Counted from the stretch's first letter, positions 9,724-20,635 are shown. The stretch is DNA of 64,000 nucleotides from Batillaria attramentaria (GCA_018292915.2 JACVVK020000093.1:122501-186500); one strand, 5' to 3'. A program made the numbers and translations. The notes: a model not told the origin generated them from the sequence alone.

Positions 9724-10002
9724 CTCTCTCTCTCTCTCTGTGAGTCTCATGTACGTTTGCTACCCTCTCTACCCCCCCCGACCAGCACCCCCCTGCCCCA
9801 CCCCCACCCCTTTCTTGTTGTCTCTTTTTGTCATTGTGTGTGTGTCTCTAATTATATTCGAACGTTGAATTTTGATTTTTCCCCCCTTTTTTTAAACGGC
9901 AAGTTTGAAAACTGGTCACAAGACCCGTTTCCCCTTTTTCAAATAAAGTTATTTCAATTTCAATTCTCAGTTTCAATTCTCTCTCTCTCTCTCTCTCTCT
10001 CT
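9719..10002 (+). mobile_element. LINE/SINE 3'-end fragment, family F, copy 2
   Basis: Direct repeat of 9221-9504 with a small number of substitutions and changed C-run lengths. The two copies lie about 500 bp apart and both begin and end in (CT)n. They may have arisen by unequal exchange at the (CT)n tracts rather than by two insertions. Confidence 0.75.
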
Positions 10003-10118
10003 GTAGATGAATTATTTTTCAGTCTTATTTTCTCTCTGTTTTCTTTCTATTTTTCACGTTAGTGTAACGCCAATAGCTTCTACGGTTGCCAAATAAAGGA
10101 ATTGTCATTATCATTGTC
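10003..10118 (+). mobile_element. LINE 3'-end fragment with (ATTGTC)-like tail
   Basis: TACGGTTGCCAAATAAAGG is followed by ATTGTCATTATCATTGTC. The core resembles CCGTTGGAAAATAAAG of the 3' ends at 16750 and 55195. Confidence 0.5.
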
Positions 10119-10166
10119 TCTCCTCCCCCCCCCCCCCACAACCCTCTTTCTCTCTCTCCCTCCACC

Positions 10167-10199
<33 letters not shown>

Positions 10200-10270
10200 G
10201 CTCGCTCTCTTTCTCTGTTCTCTCTTCCCCCCCCCCACCCCCCTCACACCACCCTCTCTCTCTCTGTCTC
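10119..10270. repeat. C-rich and (CT)n low-complexity stretch
   Basis: Alternating runs of C and CT repeats. Frames through it are compositional artefacts. Confidence 0.9.
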
Positions 10271-10659
10271 TCGTTGCCTGAAGTTTGTCTCCTGCAGACG
10301 CCCAGTCCATCACCGACAACCGTTTGTCGATCGTCCCGTGCCATTACTGCAAATTTAGATAACAATCGAAACATGTGGAAATCAGGGAATCGGTGAAATG
10401 CGCTGTCATAGTGTCTTGGTCTCCAGTCTGTAGGCGTCTGTGTTGGACAGAGAGACGGGCCGCATGGTTTCTTTTCCCGGCCTGATTTTTGTCCAACAGA
10501 GCTGACACGCTCATGGGGGTAGGGGGTGGGGGCGCATCTAGTGAACTGTACACCCATTGGTGAGGAGCAAGTCAATTTTTCTCGAAAACATCTGTCACCA
10601 GACGCCAAATGAATGTAACTTTACCTTAACTTATACAGCGTAAAACACGTCACGCACTG
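10271..10659. other. Unique sequence, no gene recognised
   Basis: A long minus-strand open stretch overlaps here but most of its length lies in the adjoining simple repeat. Confidence 0.4.
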
Positions 10660-10905
10660 GGGCGGTCGGCGGTATAGTGGTTAAGACTTTGTCACCAATG
10701 CGAGAGGTGATGTTTGAGTCCCACTCGGGTCGAAGAATTTCTCTTTCTCGAACGTGGCACTGGTCATTCCGGCCGACCGTCGGAGGTTCTCTCCGGGTAC
10801 TCCGGCTTCGTGAACTGGATCTGTTTGTGTAACTTGTCCATCATAGTTAATCAGATGTGGCCGACAGGGCAGTCTGACTGGATTGAATAGTGTTCAGCTG
10901 GGCCG
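10660..10905 (+). mobile_element. SINE-B copy 2, tRNA-like head plus partial body
   Basis: Head with A-box-like GGTATAGTGGTTAAGAC and B-box-like TTTGAGTCCCA. The following GAAGAATTTCTCTTTCTCGA and CGGCCGACCGTCGGAGGTTC match the head-proximal part of the 19818-20192 copy read on its minus strand. The 3' end with the GGCGCTTTAC block is missing. Confidence 0.7.
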
Positions 10906-10924
10906 AGCAGTTAGGGTAGCTGTC

Positions 10925-11345
10925 TCTCCCCCCCCCCCTCATAACCTTCCCGTTAGGACGGTCTCCAATCACATGTTGTGCCGTGGAACGTTCAAACCCA
11001 ACTAGCCAACCATGCAGCTTCATCCAGCTCTAAGCTGGAAGTGTCCCGGACTAGACGGTGTTGGCGAGCTCATCTATGGTATGGTAAAACTTTCCACGCC
11101 ACCGACCACAGCCTACTTCTTCTTCGAAAGACGGACGTGGGCTTTTTAGCGTGCACACTTGATATTTGTGCACGCGTGTGTGTGTGTACGAGGGCGGGAC
11201 AGGCACTGTAAACAAGTCTGCACGTGATTTTGACTCAATTTAAAAAGGAAAAATCCATCCAAACTCCTGCCCACCAGGGATTCGAACCGGGCGGCTTAGG
11301 ATCCCAAGTCGGTTACCTTAACCACTAGACCAAATCCCCACGTCA
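10925..11345 (-). mobile_element. SINE-C (tRNA-headed retroelement)
   Basis: The minus strand begins with a tRNA-like head, A-box-like TGGTCTAGTGGTTAAGG and B-box-like GGTTCGAATCCC (about 11335-11270). The body includes GCCCACGTCCGTCTTTCGAA and ends near CCTAACGGGAAGGTTATGAG. A 30 bp stretch near 11018-11050 resembles the window end (63935-63965). The 3' boundary is uncertain, so part may be a second repeat. Confidence 0.6.
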
Positions 11346-11833
11346 CAGCGGTGCCATATACGGACCATGGGCATAAGTCGAGCGGGAAAATAAACCGTGC
11401 GGACCGGCGGGCGATGGCTTGTTGACAATTGGTAATGAGGGAGCGAGAAGTCGGTCCCAGCGGACCACGATTTGAATTTCTTCTAATGGCCGGGGCCCAA
11501 CCGTGTCCGCCGTGGTTGTTTTCTCCAGATAAACACAGCGCTAGAAATGCAGACTTTTTTTTTTTTTTTTTTTTGCGCCAGCGGTAGCTGTGCCGATATC
11601 CTGACACATTCTTCGCGACGGAATCTTTGGCGGGGCGTCGCTGATTATACAGATGGCGTGGCCTTAATTGTTCATGCAAATTGTCGCGCGACTGCCGGAG
11701 AAGGCTTGAGTGCATTCCGGGCCGAGTTCATGTATATCACAGTGCAAGTATAATAATGAATGACTTACGTAGCGCAAAATCCGCACAAATTGTCCCAGTG
11801 CGAGTACTCCCGCATACATAACAACAAATATGC

Positions 11834-11836
<3 letters not shown>
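11346..11836. other. Unique sequence with poly(T) tract
   Basis: No gene recognised; about 18 T at 11555-11574. Confidence 0.4.

Positions 11837-11888
<52 letters not shown>
11837..11888. repeat. (AC)n microsatellite
   Basis: About 26 AC units. Confidence 0.95.
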
Positions 11889-11892
<4 letters not shown>

Positions 11893-11904
11893 CAGCTGAA
11901 TCAA

Positions 11905-12110
11905 GAGGAGGTAAGCGGACTTAGCCGAAAGCCAACCGGAACAGATACGTTTTCAAGTCAGACTTGAAACGATCTATGTCCGACAGGTCTCTCAGGCCGA
12001 CAAGCAGTGCGTTCCAGAGTGACGGGGCAGCGAAGCTAAACGCGCGCTCGCCTAGTGTCTAGAGGTTCCGGTGAAGAACTTTCCAAAGTTTTTCAGAGGA
12101 AGAACGAAGA
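11905..12110. mobile_element. Possible LINE 3'-region remnant
   Basis: GTTTTCAAGTCAGACTTGAA, then a GTTCCAGAGTGACGGGGCAG block. This resembles a class of dispersed repeats common in aquatic animal genomes in which 'first truncated, then ground' LINE 3' regions keep this phrase. It is single copy in this window, so the call rests on recall of style. Confidence 0.25.
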
Positions 12111-13190
12111 GTGCTGTTTGGTGGACTGTGAGGGAGAATAAAGGTAGGCCGGAAGAGTGCCTTCAAAGAAGCGAAATACCAGTGTACAGATTTTGCACCA
12201 AATGCGGAATTTCACTGGCAGCCAGTATCATGGGTTCCAAAGCAGGCCTGAGCTTTTTTTTTTGCTGCTGTTTTGCTTCCAAACATCGTGTATGACCAAG
12301 GCATAATTTGTACGAGCAGTTTCCTGTGTAACGCGCCCCGACGCCAATTACTAGTGGTTAAGAGTACTGAGGGGAAAAATGGTAGAAAAATAGATTGTAC
12401 ATTGTGGAAAAATCCATAACCGGGGAGTTCCTCTGGCATGATAACCTGCTTGCAGTTGTATTTGAACCATTACCGGAGTACGCTGACTTAGAAATGTTAA
12501 AATACATTCAGGCTAAATGTGTCACCAAGGCAGGGACCGCACATCCCTAACAAGGTTTGTATCGTCTACGAACCGACACCACATCGCTGATGCGCAGAGG
12601 TGCAAAATAAATTAGGCACAATGCATCCAGATAAACCTTACCGACTTTCCGTCAAGTAGCTAGCGTCCCCACACCCCATCCCCACCCCCACCCTACCCGC
12701 TACTACCCCATCCCCGCCCCCACCCAATCCTCCATCTGATTGCCTGATTGCTAGGGTGTTGTATGGGTGTGTTGGGTTTCCGTATTAATGCGCCCACCAT
12801 CGCCCCGATTTCTCGCAACGTTCCAGTTTGTCGCGAGATTTTCGCTGGTTTAATTCGTTTGATTTCCATTCCGAACTATTGGGTTACCCGGCAGATTGTG
12901 CAAACCAACGCTGTTCTTTCCCTCCGCCCCGCGGAATAATCTGGTTTGCGGGTTGATGTTACACCCATTATGTAGCCAGGGATGCCCTGTTTCTAGTTGT
13001 CTTTTCTGTTGTCTGTTGATTTATTGGGTTGAGAGGCCTTTATCTGTGCATTTCGGCCGCTGATGTCTTATCTGCAAGTTTGCCGCCATGATGCGAGGTG
13101 AAAATGAAGCCAACTAGAATTGCGGACACATGAAGTATGCGGGGGGGTGGGGGTGGGGGTGCGGGTGTTGGGTTATGAACACAACCAAGA
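12111..13190. other. Unique sequence with C-rich and G-rich patches
   Basis: No gene recognised. C-rich at 12665-12730; (GGGGGT)-like at 13140-13165. Confidence 0.4.
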
Positions 13191-13198
13191 CAACCACT

Positions 13199-13618
13199 TT
13201 ACTCACGTATTTTCTTCTTCTTCTTCTGCGTTCCCTGTTGTGGACTCCGCCTCAGCGGATGACTAGGTTTGTAGTCTTTATAAAAGCAGTGATCTTCAGG
13301 AGGTCCGTTTTGCTGCCCCAGAGTTTCTCTACCAGTGTGGCTCCATTCGGCCAGTGTTGTGTCCTTGCTTCTTTAAAAAGGGGGCAGGACTGCAGAATGT
13401 GTTCCGGGGTTTGATGGGCTGTTCCGCACAGACAGTCTGGTGAGTGTGACTGACAGCCCAAGGCGGCACAGGTGGGCACGAAGTCTGCACTGTCCAGTTC
13501 GTAGACGGAAGATGGTGGTCTGTTCATGACGCTGGAGCTGTGGCATCTGGTCGTGAGATGGGGGATTGTGTTGTGCTGTTCAGATTGTCTTGTACTGATG
13601 TTTTACCATTACTCACGT
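13199..13618 (-). mobile_element. 5'-truncated LINE, 3' end with RT C-terminal zinc motif
   Basis: Element 13209-13608 on the minus strand is flanked by TTACTCACGT at 13199-13208 and 13609-13618. Translation gives RHEQTTIFRLRTGQCRLRAH in one frame and then, after a frameshift, CLCGTAHQTPEHILQSCP, followed by LWGSKTDL and a stop near 13252. This CxCG...H...C arrangement is the C-terminal Cys/His motif found after the reverse transcriptase or RNase H of Jockey/I-type LINEs. It ends in an AGAAGA-repeat tail at 13209-13230. The frameshift makes it non-functional. Confidence 0.85.
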
Positions 13619-14307
13619 GTGACTTGTACCGTATCGTTGGCGACAAGGCACGTGCACTCCGCGTACCACTGTAGGCTTGTATGTGTAACCAACTCGACCA
13701 GAGCGCAGGGGCTGTCACGTGACACATTTTGGTTATTGCCCGTACACGTCACGAGAACAAGGACTCTAGATCCGCTGCGCTGTAGTCCGTGCCATGCATT
13801 GTCATCTCAGCTTCCACGATCACAGCTGAGATATAGATATCAGGGTCCTTTGCTCCTTTTTCCTCCTTGAGCACAACAAAAAGAGTCAATGCACACCTCA
13901 AGAGATTTCAAAACCCGCAGGCCTGTGATTCATATAGCCGGGCGAGATACCTTACCGATAACGATGGACGGAGAGAGAGAGAGAGAGAGGGGGGGGGGGG
14001 GCACACGTGGCAATGTTTGTGCATGCAGCCACCTCTTAGTTCCCCCCGCATTTCCCTGACAAAAAAATCTGTTTCCGTGAAGGTTTTGAGTCCTGTGAAA
14101 ACGTTCTTCGAGGGGAGATTTTTGGAGAGTGAGTTCTGTCAGTCGGTCGCCGCTCTGCGGACATCTTGCCGGACTCCTAGACAATAGTGTATGCCTGACC
14201 ATCATGTCCCCAGTTCTCTGTGGAATTCTTCGTAATGACATAGACAATTTTGTGATCGATTCTGCCCTTCTTCAATTGTTGTTGTTGTTGGTGATGGTGG
14301 TGGTGGT
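13619..14307. other. Unique sequence, no gene recognised
   Basis: A short (GA)n and G run lies at 13971-14001. Nothing else is identified. Confidence 0.4.
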
Positions 14308-14380
14308 TTAAACAGGTTTGCAATGGAATTTGTGCCAAGTAAACAAACAATTACTGAGCATGAAAAAGCATCACTTATAA
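14308..14380 (-). mobile_element. Family G LINE 3'-end fragment
   Basis: GTTTAAACAGGTTTGCAATG, then AAGTAAACAAACAATTACTG, matches, inverted, the 3' end at 16870-17032 and, in the same orientation, 23805-23965. Only the last ~70 bp of the family is present. Confidence 0.7.
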
Positions 14381-14515
14381 TAAGTTGTTGTTGTTGTTGT
14401 TATTTTTCTTCTTCGTCGTCGTTGCCTTCTTCTTTTTCTTGTTGTTGTTGCTGTTCTTCTTCTTCTTCTACGTCGTCGTCGTGTTTTTTCGTCTTCTTGT
14501 TCTTCTTTTTCCTAA
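14381..14515. repeat. Imperfect trinucleotide tract (TTG/TTC/GTC)n
   Basis: Mosaic of TTG, TTC and GTC triplets. Confidence 0.9.
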
Positions 14516-14526
14516 CATATTAGAAT

Positions 14527-14738
14527 GCTTGAATGTTTACTTAGGCCCCTGGCTCCAAGTGGAGCGTAGGCCATCGACAACCCTTCGCCATCGCACTCTG
14601 TTCTGGGCTATTCTTGACACTCCAGTCCAGTTGGTCCCCTGCTTACATAGCTCTGCCTCAGTGTCCCGCCTCCAGCTGATGCGAGGCCGGCCTCTCTTCC
14701 TTTTCCCCCTGCGGGTTCCATGTCAGGCTTGAATGTTT
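14527..14738 (-). mobile_element. Extremely 5'-truncated LINE fragment with TSD
   Basis: Element 14539-14726 on the minus strand is bracketed by a perfect 12 bp direct repeat, GCTTGAATGTTT, at 14527-14538 and 14727-14738. It encodes, without a stop until 14541, about 60 residues including GKRKRGRPRISWRRDTEAE and RVRWRRVVDGL. This is the conserved C-terminus of a non-LTR retrotransposon polyprotein; the clade is not resolved (RTE-like is possible). The copy ends 3 bases after the stop codon, so its 3' untranslated region is essentially absent. Confidence 0.85.
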
Positions 14739-14759
14739 GCTGAGTGACAATTTGATCAA

Positions 14760-15360
14760 CTGACTTGATGACCGGTTCCTTACTTACTTTTGTTGTTGCT
14801 GTTGTCGTTGTTGTGACGAGATATACGAGAAATGATTAAAGATCTGTAACATACTGGGACACACTTACTAACATTTTTTTTTCATATTAACATCATAGCA
14901 GTCGCTTGATGTCACTACCATCAAACAGTGTTTCCTATGAATTTGTTTTTAGTATATTGCCGTAGATCTGTAGACGAAAATTTCAGCATACATTTACAAC
15001 AGTTTATTGTCCTCTTTCTCCTTCATCTGGGAACGTTATTTATTATTTGCTGTGAGAGACGTGAAAACAAAATATTACGTCAAAACTGTCTTCCCCAGTT
15101 GAAACGCTGTAACGCCTGCGCAATTACAGCATGAACAAAAGAGACCCAACACTCAATCCCCAGAGGAACGGTTGCCGCCTTTGGCGCAGCTGTCAAACTG
15201 GGATCCGGGAGAATGGCACCTCCATGTCTTAGCCCCCATCCTGGTCATCCAGCACGCGCTACTACGTCACCGCCATCGCACGTGCAGCACGCTGGGGTGC
15301 TAGAGGAGCACGTGCGTTCAAACACTGCCAGATCGATGTTGGAGGTATAGCGGTGACGAT
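14760..15360. other. Unique sequence, no gene recognised
   Basis: A short (TTG) run at 14791-14812; otherwise nothing identified. Confidence 0.4.
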
Positions 15361-15380
15361 TCTCTGCTTGGTGCGTCTGG

Positions 15381-15381
15381 C

Positions 15382-15420
<39 letters not shown>

Positions 15421-15421
15421 A
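15381..15421. repeat. Poly(T)-poly(G) tract
   Basis: About 10 T followed by about 30 G. Confidence 0.9.
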
Positions 15422-15523
15422 GGAGTTGGAGCAATTTCCTCACGCCAAGATTCAATCTGTGATCTTTCTTTTTCGCCCGTTGTGGGTCGAACTTTTGGTC
15501 TCACATCTCAAAGCCTTTTGGTC

Positions 15524-15526
<3 letters not shown>

Positions 15527-15582
<56 letters not shown>

Positions 15583-15592
15583 GCGCGCGCGA
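15527..15592. repeat. (AC)n(GC)n compound microsatellite
   Basis: About 20 AC units followed by about 12 GC units. Both are alternating purine-pyrimidine, favourable to Z-DNA. Confidence 0.95.
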
Positions 15593-15808
15593 GGTGAAAA
15601 GTGACTGCATGAAAATGACTTCGATTTACTCAGGAATCAAAAACTGTGAGCGTGTCTTGAAACGGCAGGGAAAAAAAAACTGGCCGTGCGGTTTTACCCG
15701 GGCAAAGTATTTGAAACCTACAGACAAAACAGATCGTATTCTCTACATTGTGACTGGCGCTGAGCCAACAAAAGGGTACACGTGACCCGGATAACAAGGT
15801 CTGAGTGA

Positions 15809-15956
15809 GAGGTTTGCGTCACGGGGGGTGGGGGGTGGGTGTCTGGGAGTTTAACGTCCTTTTCCACCACGTGGGGATGATATCAAAGACGGGGCAACGA
15901 AAAAAAAAAAAGGCCAGCACAAATATCTGGCCCACCCTGGGAGGCTTGCGTCACGG
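15809..15956 (-). mobile_element. SINE-A copy 5, 5'-truncated, with target-site duplication
   Basis: Body 15825-15940. Flanked by GAGGTTTGCGTCACGG (15809-15824) and GAGGCTTGCGTCACGG (15941-15956), one mismatch in 16. The whole tRNA-like head is missing; the element starts at the GGCCAGATATTTGTGCTGGC hairpin. Confidence 0.92.
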
Positions 15957-16299
15957 TCAGACGCTGAGTAGGAAAATTTGAATTTTCGCCCGTTTCGAAG
16001 AGTCTGTATACGGCACTGCCTCGCACTCAGAGCTGTACTAGTCGTTAACAGAGACTATTCTATTCAAGAGAACTGCACTATATTCTGTAGAGTTCAAGAT
16101 TTTAAAACTCGTGTAGCACGTGTTTAGGTTTCTGTTTTTGTTTGTAGTTACATGTTACCTCCTTGACAGAGTTTAGCGCAACCCACTGGAGGTTTTTTGG
16201 GGTTTTTATTTTTCGTTGTTGCGAGTGCACATCACAGACGTATAGAGATAGACGCACCGCAGTGCCGGAAAAGTGACGCCGCCGCGCGCCATGTTGCTA

Positions 16300-16390
16300 G
16301 TACCTGGAAGTGCCAGCTGTTTACATAGCGCGCATAGCATTGGCCAGACGCTATGAGCTGTTTACATAGCGCGCATAGCATTGGTCCGCT
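16300..16390. repeat. Two-copy 43 bp tandem duplication
   Basis: AGCTGTTTACATAGCGCGCA plus TAGCATTGG occurs at about 16315 and 16358. The surrounding 15957-16640 is otherwise unique, with a (CT)n tract at 16571-16595. Confidence 0.85.
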
Positions 16391-16649
16391 TTATCTTACG
16401 TCACATTTCTGATGTCTTTCTAAAGAACTTTGTATTTCGAACGAGGCGTCCTATACACAGAGCCTCTGAGTTCTGGTATTAGTAAGATGGCCGCAGTAGC
16501 GACACTCGCAAGCAGCGGTGGCAGCGTGCGGCGGTGCGTCTTTCTCTTTACGTCTGTGGTGCACATAGAGCCTCTCTCTCTCTCTCTCTCTCTCTTTTAA
16601 GAGCCTAGTGCGTGCGCACGCTAGCACGAACGCTAGCGTGAGTGCCACG

Positions 16650-16794
16650 AGCTGACCCTCTTTTTTTTCCCTTTAATCTTGCCATTGTAGTCTTTTGTTT
16701 TTGTAGCAACGGCTGATTGAAAAATAATCATTGTTTGGTTAAATCACTTCCGTTGGAAAATAAAGTTCGTTCGTTCGTTCGTTCGTTCGTTCTC
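16650..16794 (+). mobile_element. LINE 3'-end fragment with (GTTC)n tail
   Basis: CCGTTGGAAAATAAAG at 16750-16765 runs into (TTCG)n to 16791. The same 16 bp core occurs at 55195-55210 with a different tail. Confidence 0.65.
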
Positions 16795-16862
16795 TAGCCG
16801 CGAAATAGTCTTTGTTGCTTGCGCGGCGTTAAGTCCAAAATAACTCTCTCTCTCTCTCTCTC
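16795..16862 (+). mobile_element. Family J retroelement 3' end
   Basis: AGCCGCGAAATAGTCTTTGT then TGCTTGCGCGGCGTTAAG matches 34134-34195. A GGCGTTAAG-type 3' block is common in molluscan SINEs. It ends in an AATAAC/(CT)n tail. Confidence 0.6.
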
Positions 16863-16869
16863 TGTGGTT

Positions 16870-17032
16870 TTAATCTATCATAATTATTTACCAGTCTAGT
16901 CTGCCATTTCAATGCTGTCAGTATGTACTTTTTCCCACTGAGCATTAACGTAAGCGGTGCCGCTTGTTTATGCTCACTATCTGTTTACTTGAACGACTTG
17001 TCAGTATTGCAATAAACCTGTTTAAACCAACA
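16870..17032 (+). mobile_element. Family G LINE 3'-end, copy on plus strand
   Basis: Matches 23805-23965 in inverted orientation over ~160 bp, including TGTTTATGCTCACTATCTGT and AATAAACCTGTTTAAACC at the end. Confidence 0.75.
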
Positions 17033-17045
17033 GAGACTATTCCGA

Positions 17046-17252
17046 GAGTACACTACAGGGTGGGTGGGGTGGGTGTTTGGGAGTTTAACGTCCTTTTCCA
17101 CCACATAAGGGTGATATCAAAGACGGGGCAACGAGAAAAAAGGTCAGCACAAATATTTGGCCCCAGCCGGCGGGATTCGAACTTACGACCCGAGCATTGA
17201 GAGTCCAACGCTCTACCATTCGGCCACCCCGGCTCCCCGAGTACACTACAGG
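17046..17252 (-). mobile_element. SINE-A copy 6, full length, with target-site duplication
   Basis: Body 17060-17238, with a perfect 14 bp direct repeat GAGTACACTACAGG at 17046-17059 and 17239-17252. A 3 bp insertion (CGG) in the head follows GCCGG. Confidence 0.93.
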
Positions 17253-18126
17253 CTCACCCACAAGCAAAACCGCTCCAAAAAACAAAGTTGGCTTCTATCA
17301 AACCTAGTAACAAAACCATATAAGTACTCCTTTACATAACACCCTACTTCTGTTCCACACTCAAACAGAAAAGTATTGTTTGTGTTTGCATATGGAACGG
17401 GCAGCCGTCACATCTTCCCAGACAAATTTGCACCGGACAGGGTTTTCTTTCATCTATAATTATGGCACGTATCCTGGTCTAATCCATGGCAAATGTTTGT
17501 CGATTTGAATCTTCCCACCAGACCACTAACTCCCCCACACCCCCTCTCCAAAGATCGTCTGCCCGCCTTCCAATCAATAATACCCTCTTCCTATTCCACC
17601 AACTCTCCCCCCCCCCCCCCCCCCCCAACTCCTCATCCCCACCTTCTCAAATGGCCCACCCCCACCCCCACCCCCACCCCGTCAGGCAATGTCCCGTTTA
17701 CCTGTAGCTTCCAGTTTCACAAATCTCGTATGATAGCATCGCTGTCCCATTCAGCTGCAATTTATTGCACGTCTTCCTGACGTGCCAAGTGAGATAAAAA
17801 GGAAATGGAATATTAATTCCGTGCGGACCTGAAACGCTGCGGGCTTGGCGCGGAGCATGCTGGGACGTCCCGGCTTCCGGTGGCAAGGAAAGATAAGTAC
17901 GACAGTCGTCATGCGGAGACTTGAGTGTGTGACGTGAGATTTCAGCTCAAGATTGGATTTTGCGGCGTGGTGCGTGCACGTGTGTGGAAAAACTTCGTGC
18001 ACTTGCTGGCTTGTTTGATAATGGAATGGAACCTGCAGATTTTTTTTTTTTTTTTTAGAATATTGTTTTTATTATCGTTACTGATTGTTTGTCTTGGAAT
18101 GACTCTAATCTTTGATGCAGTGAAAG
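17253..18126. other. Unique sequence with C-rich stretch
   Basis: C-rich at 17606-17690 including (CCCCCA)n. No gene recognised. Confidence 0.4.
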
Positions 18127-18127
18127 T

Positions 18128-18337
<210 letters not shown>

Positions 18338-18424
18338 GCAGGACAATGGCCTGAACAGAGATCCACCAAAGCGCATTTAATAGCCCTTTGTTTCGACCTC
18401 AGCACCAACGCGTTGTCGTTTTTT

Positions 18425-18725
18425 TGTTGTTGTTTTTTTTACTTTCTACTTTATCATCCCTTTCGGGAAATTCGAGCTGCTTCTTCCGGGGCAAGCGCGT
18501 CGCCGCGGCGCAGCGCCACCCAATACCTATCCTATTTTTCAATTTCGCTGGGGGAGGAATGCCGGATACCCCGGAGAGAAACCCTCGATGAGCAGCCCGG
18601 TAGCCAGGAAAAGCCGGTATCACATAATTATCACAAGCTCGACCTGGGCTTGAACCTACGCTTCACTGCCGTGACAGCGGTGACGGCCGTTCAGTAGCCA
18701 GCCTGTTAGACCACCGCTCACCCCA
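18425..18725 (-). mobile_element. SINE-E copy 2, full length
   Basis: On the minus strand a tRNA-like head (GCGGTGGTCTAACAGGC; B-box-like AGGTTCAAGCCCA) is followed by GACCTGGGC-, GATGAGCAGCCCGG- and ATCCCTTTCGG-type blocks shared with three other copies. The head carries the unusually long GAACGGCCGTCACCGCTGTC block between the A- and B-box regions. Confidence 0.8.
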
Positions 18726-19817
18726 AGTCCTTTGCAACAGGTTACAGACCGGTATTAGTTTCCGGGTCATGTAGTAAGAACTCCGCTACATATAGTAGAA
18801 AGTCTTTGCCCCTTTTAAAATTTGTGTGCAGAGTAAAAAAAAAATAAAAAAATGGCAATCTGGTGCTTTTTGTTGGCTTTGTAAACAAATTTCATGCCAG
18901 GTAATAGTAAAATTAGGGGAAAATGAGGCTGGCTTGTGGACTATTTGTATTCATGCGCGGCTGGCACAGGAGCCAGCAGACGACCGTGGAATGAGGGGGT
19001 ATGTGGTCGCTGCCAACATTACCCCCCCCCCCCACCCCCCAAAAAAGGAATAATGGAATTCGTTGAAATTTATTCTACACATGAGTCTATGGCTGCCTGA
19101 TTTTTGTGATTTTTTTTTTTTTTTTTTTGGGGGGGGGGGGGGGATTTTAAAGCATTTCTAGGGTGTCATCTGCAACGTTATGTGTAAGAGGAATATATAG
19201 CGTTTTCCTCCAAATTTGCATCTGTGGTACGTAGCCCCAAAGCAACGTTCAGAGAGACCCTAATCTGACTCTAACCTGAAGAGAAGTTGAACGCTACAGA
19301 GGGCGGCATGACAGCTTCGTGTCAAGTTACACAGGTCTGCAAACACATCACAAAAATCACCTAGCGATCAAAGACAATCTCGGCACCGTAGCTCCAACAC
19401 CTGAAACCCAGAATCAAAGACTTTTTCACGCTCCTGGTATTATCAGACGGAAGAGGAGGTCCATCTCTAAGGTCTGGGCCCGCCGAGACAGGCTGCGCGC
19501 GCACGTCAGGGACCGGAAGTGGTGCGAGTGTGTTTGGTCAGATAAAACGCTAGACAGAAAAGGACGGTGTTTGTTTTTCAGGTGATGCTGGCTGAAAATA
19601 AAGACACGGCTAATGGGTTTCAAGTGTGTGCAGGCTTGCGTGGTTGGTTTCTTACACTGAAGACAAAGGGTAGGGCGGAGAGACGGGTTTGCTTTTCATG
19701 TACTTGACCTGTTTGTTTGTGGGTCTGATAAACGTTTTGAAAGGAATCCCACTGCTCGTACACATTCGTTTTTTTAATGTCTGTCTCGCTGTGTTTTGGA
19801 TAAAAATACACGTAACT
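18726..19817. other. Unique sequence with homopolymer patches
   Basis: No gene recognised. C run near 19022, T-G run at 19110-19143. Confidence 0.4.
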
Positions 19818-20192
19818 AATAATAATTGAGTATTGTATAGGCGCTTTACCCAATTTCTTGAATCGGCTCAAACTGAACCTAACACGCACGCTCACGTGAA
19901 TCACACGCATTCTCTCACACACTGGACATGAACACATTACCATCACGTGGTGCGAAGGGCCAGCTCAGCAATTTAAGTTTCGGAACTTTTAGAATTGTAT
20001 TGATTTTTGAATTTTGTGGGCTGAGCATTTCCAAAGCATAGGAGGCGGAAGCCGGAGAACCCCCGACGGTCGGCCCTAATGAACAGTGCAACATACGAGA
20101 AGGAAAAATTCTTTGCCCCGACCGAGTGGGACTCGAACCTGACCTCTCGCATTGGTGACGAAGTCGCTTAACCACTAGACCACCGACCCCCC
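19818..20192 (-). mobile_element. SINE-B copy 3, full length (~375 bp)
   Basis: On the minus strand: head GGTCGGTGGTCTAGTGGTTA with B-box-like GGTTCGAGTCCCA (20190-20115), middle GCCGACCGTCGGGGGTTCTC, and 3' part GTGTGAGAGAATGCGTGTGA. It ends with GGGTAAAGCGCCTATACAAT and an (ATT)n tail. It is the reference for the family here. The AAAGCGCCTATA-(ATT)n end resembles L2/CR1-type LINE 3' ends, which may supply its mobilising enzyme. Confidence 0.85.
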
Positions 20193-20294
20193 GCCCCCTC
20201 CCCCTCCCCCCCCCTCCCCGGTTATGAACTGACATTTGTTTTGCCTCAAGTATAATTTAATGGCTTCTACCATTACTACGTCATATACAAGGAA

Positions 20295-20498
20295 ACTTCT
20301 GTTTTGAAACAGTTACGCCTGTGATTGCGCATGGGCGCTCGAAATAGTCTATCTTAGAGATTAGTAGAGTTTAGAATGCAACACGTTTGATGGCCTTGCG
20401 ATCAAGGAAAACTCAGCCGTCCAGAGTTATAATCTCGAGTGTTGTGCACGACACTGTCACCGGCTACTGCGCTTTTGCTCAGCTGATCGCAAGCCTCT

Positions 20499-20563
<65 letters not shown>

Positions 20564-20635
20564 TCAATGGTGTGAAGCTGGACACCACCACTACCCCTTA
20601 GAACGATCTGTGGACCCTCGATCAGTTTTTTAAAA
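20295..20635 (+). repeat. Dispersed repeat family I, diverged copy
   Basis: TTGAAACAGTTACGCCTGTG and GCTCGAAATAGTCTATCTT align with 27365-27420 and with the minus strand of 63240-63310. It is interrupted by a (GT)n tract at 20501-20562. Function unknown. Confidence 0.55.
20501..20562. repeat. (GT)n microsatellite
   Basis: About 31 GT units. Confidence 0.95.
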
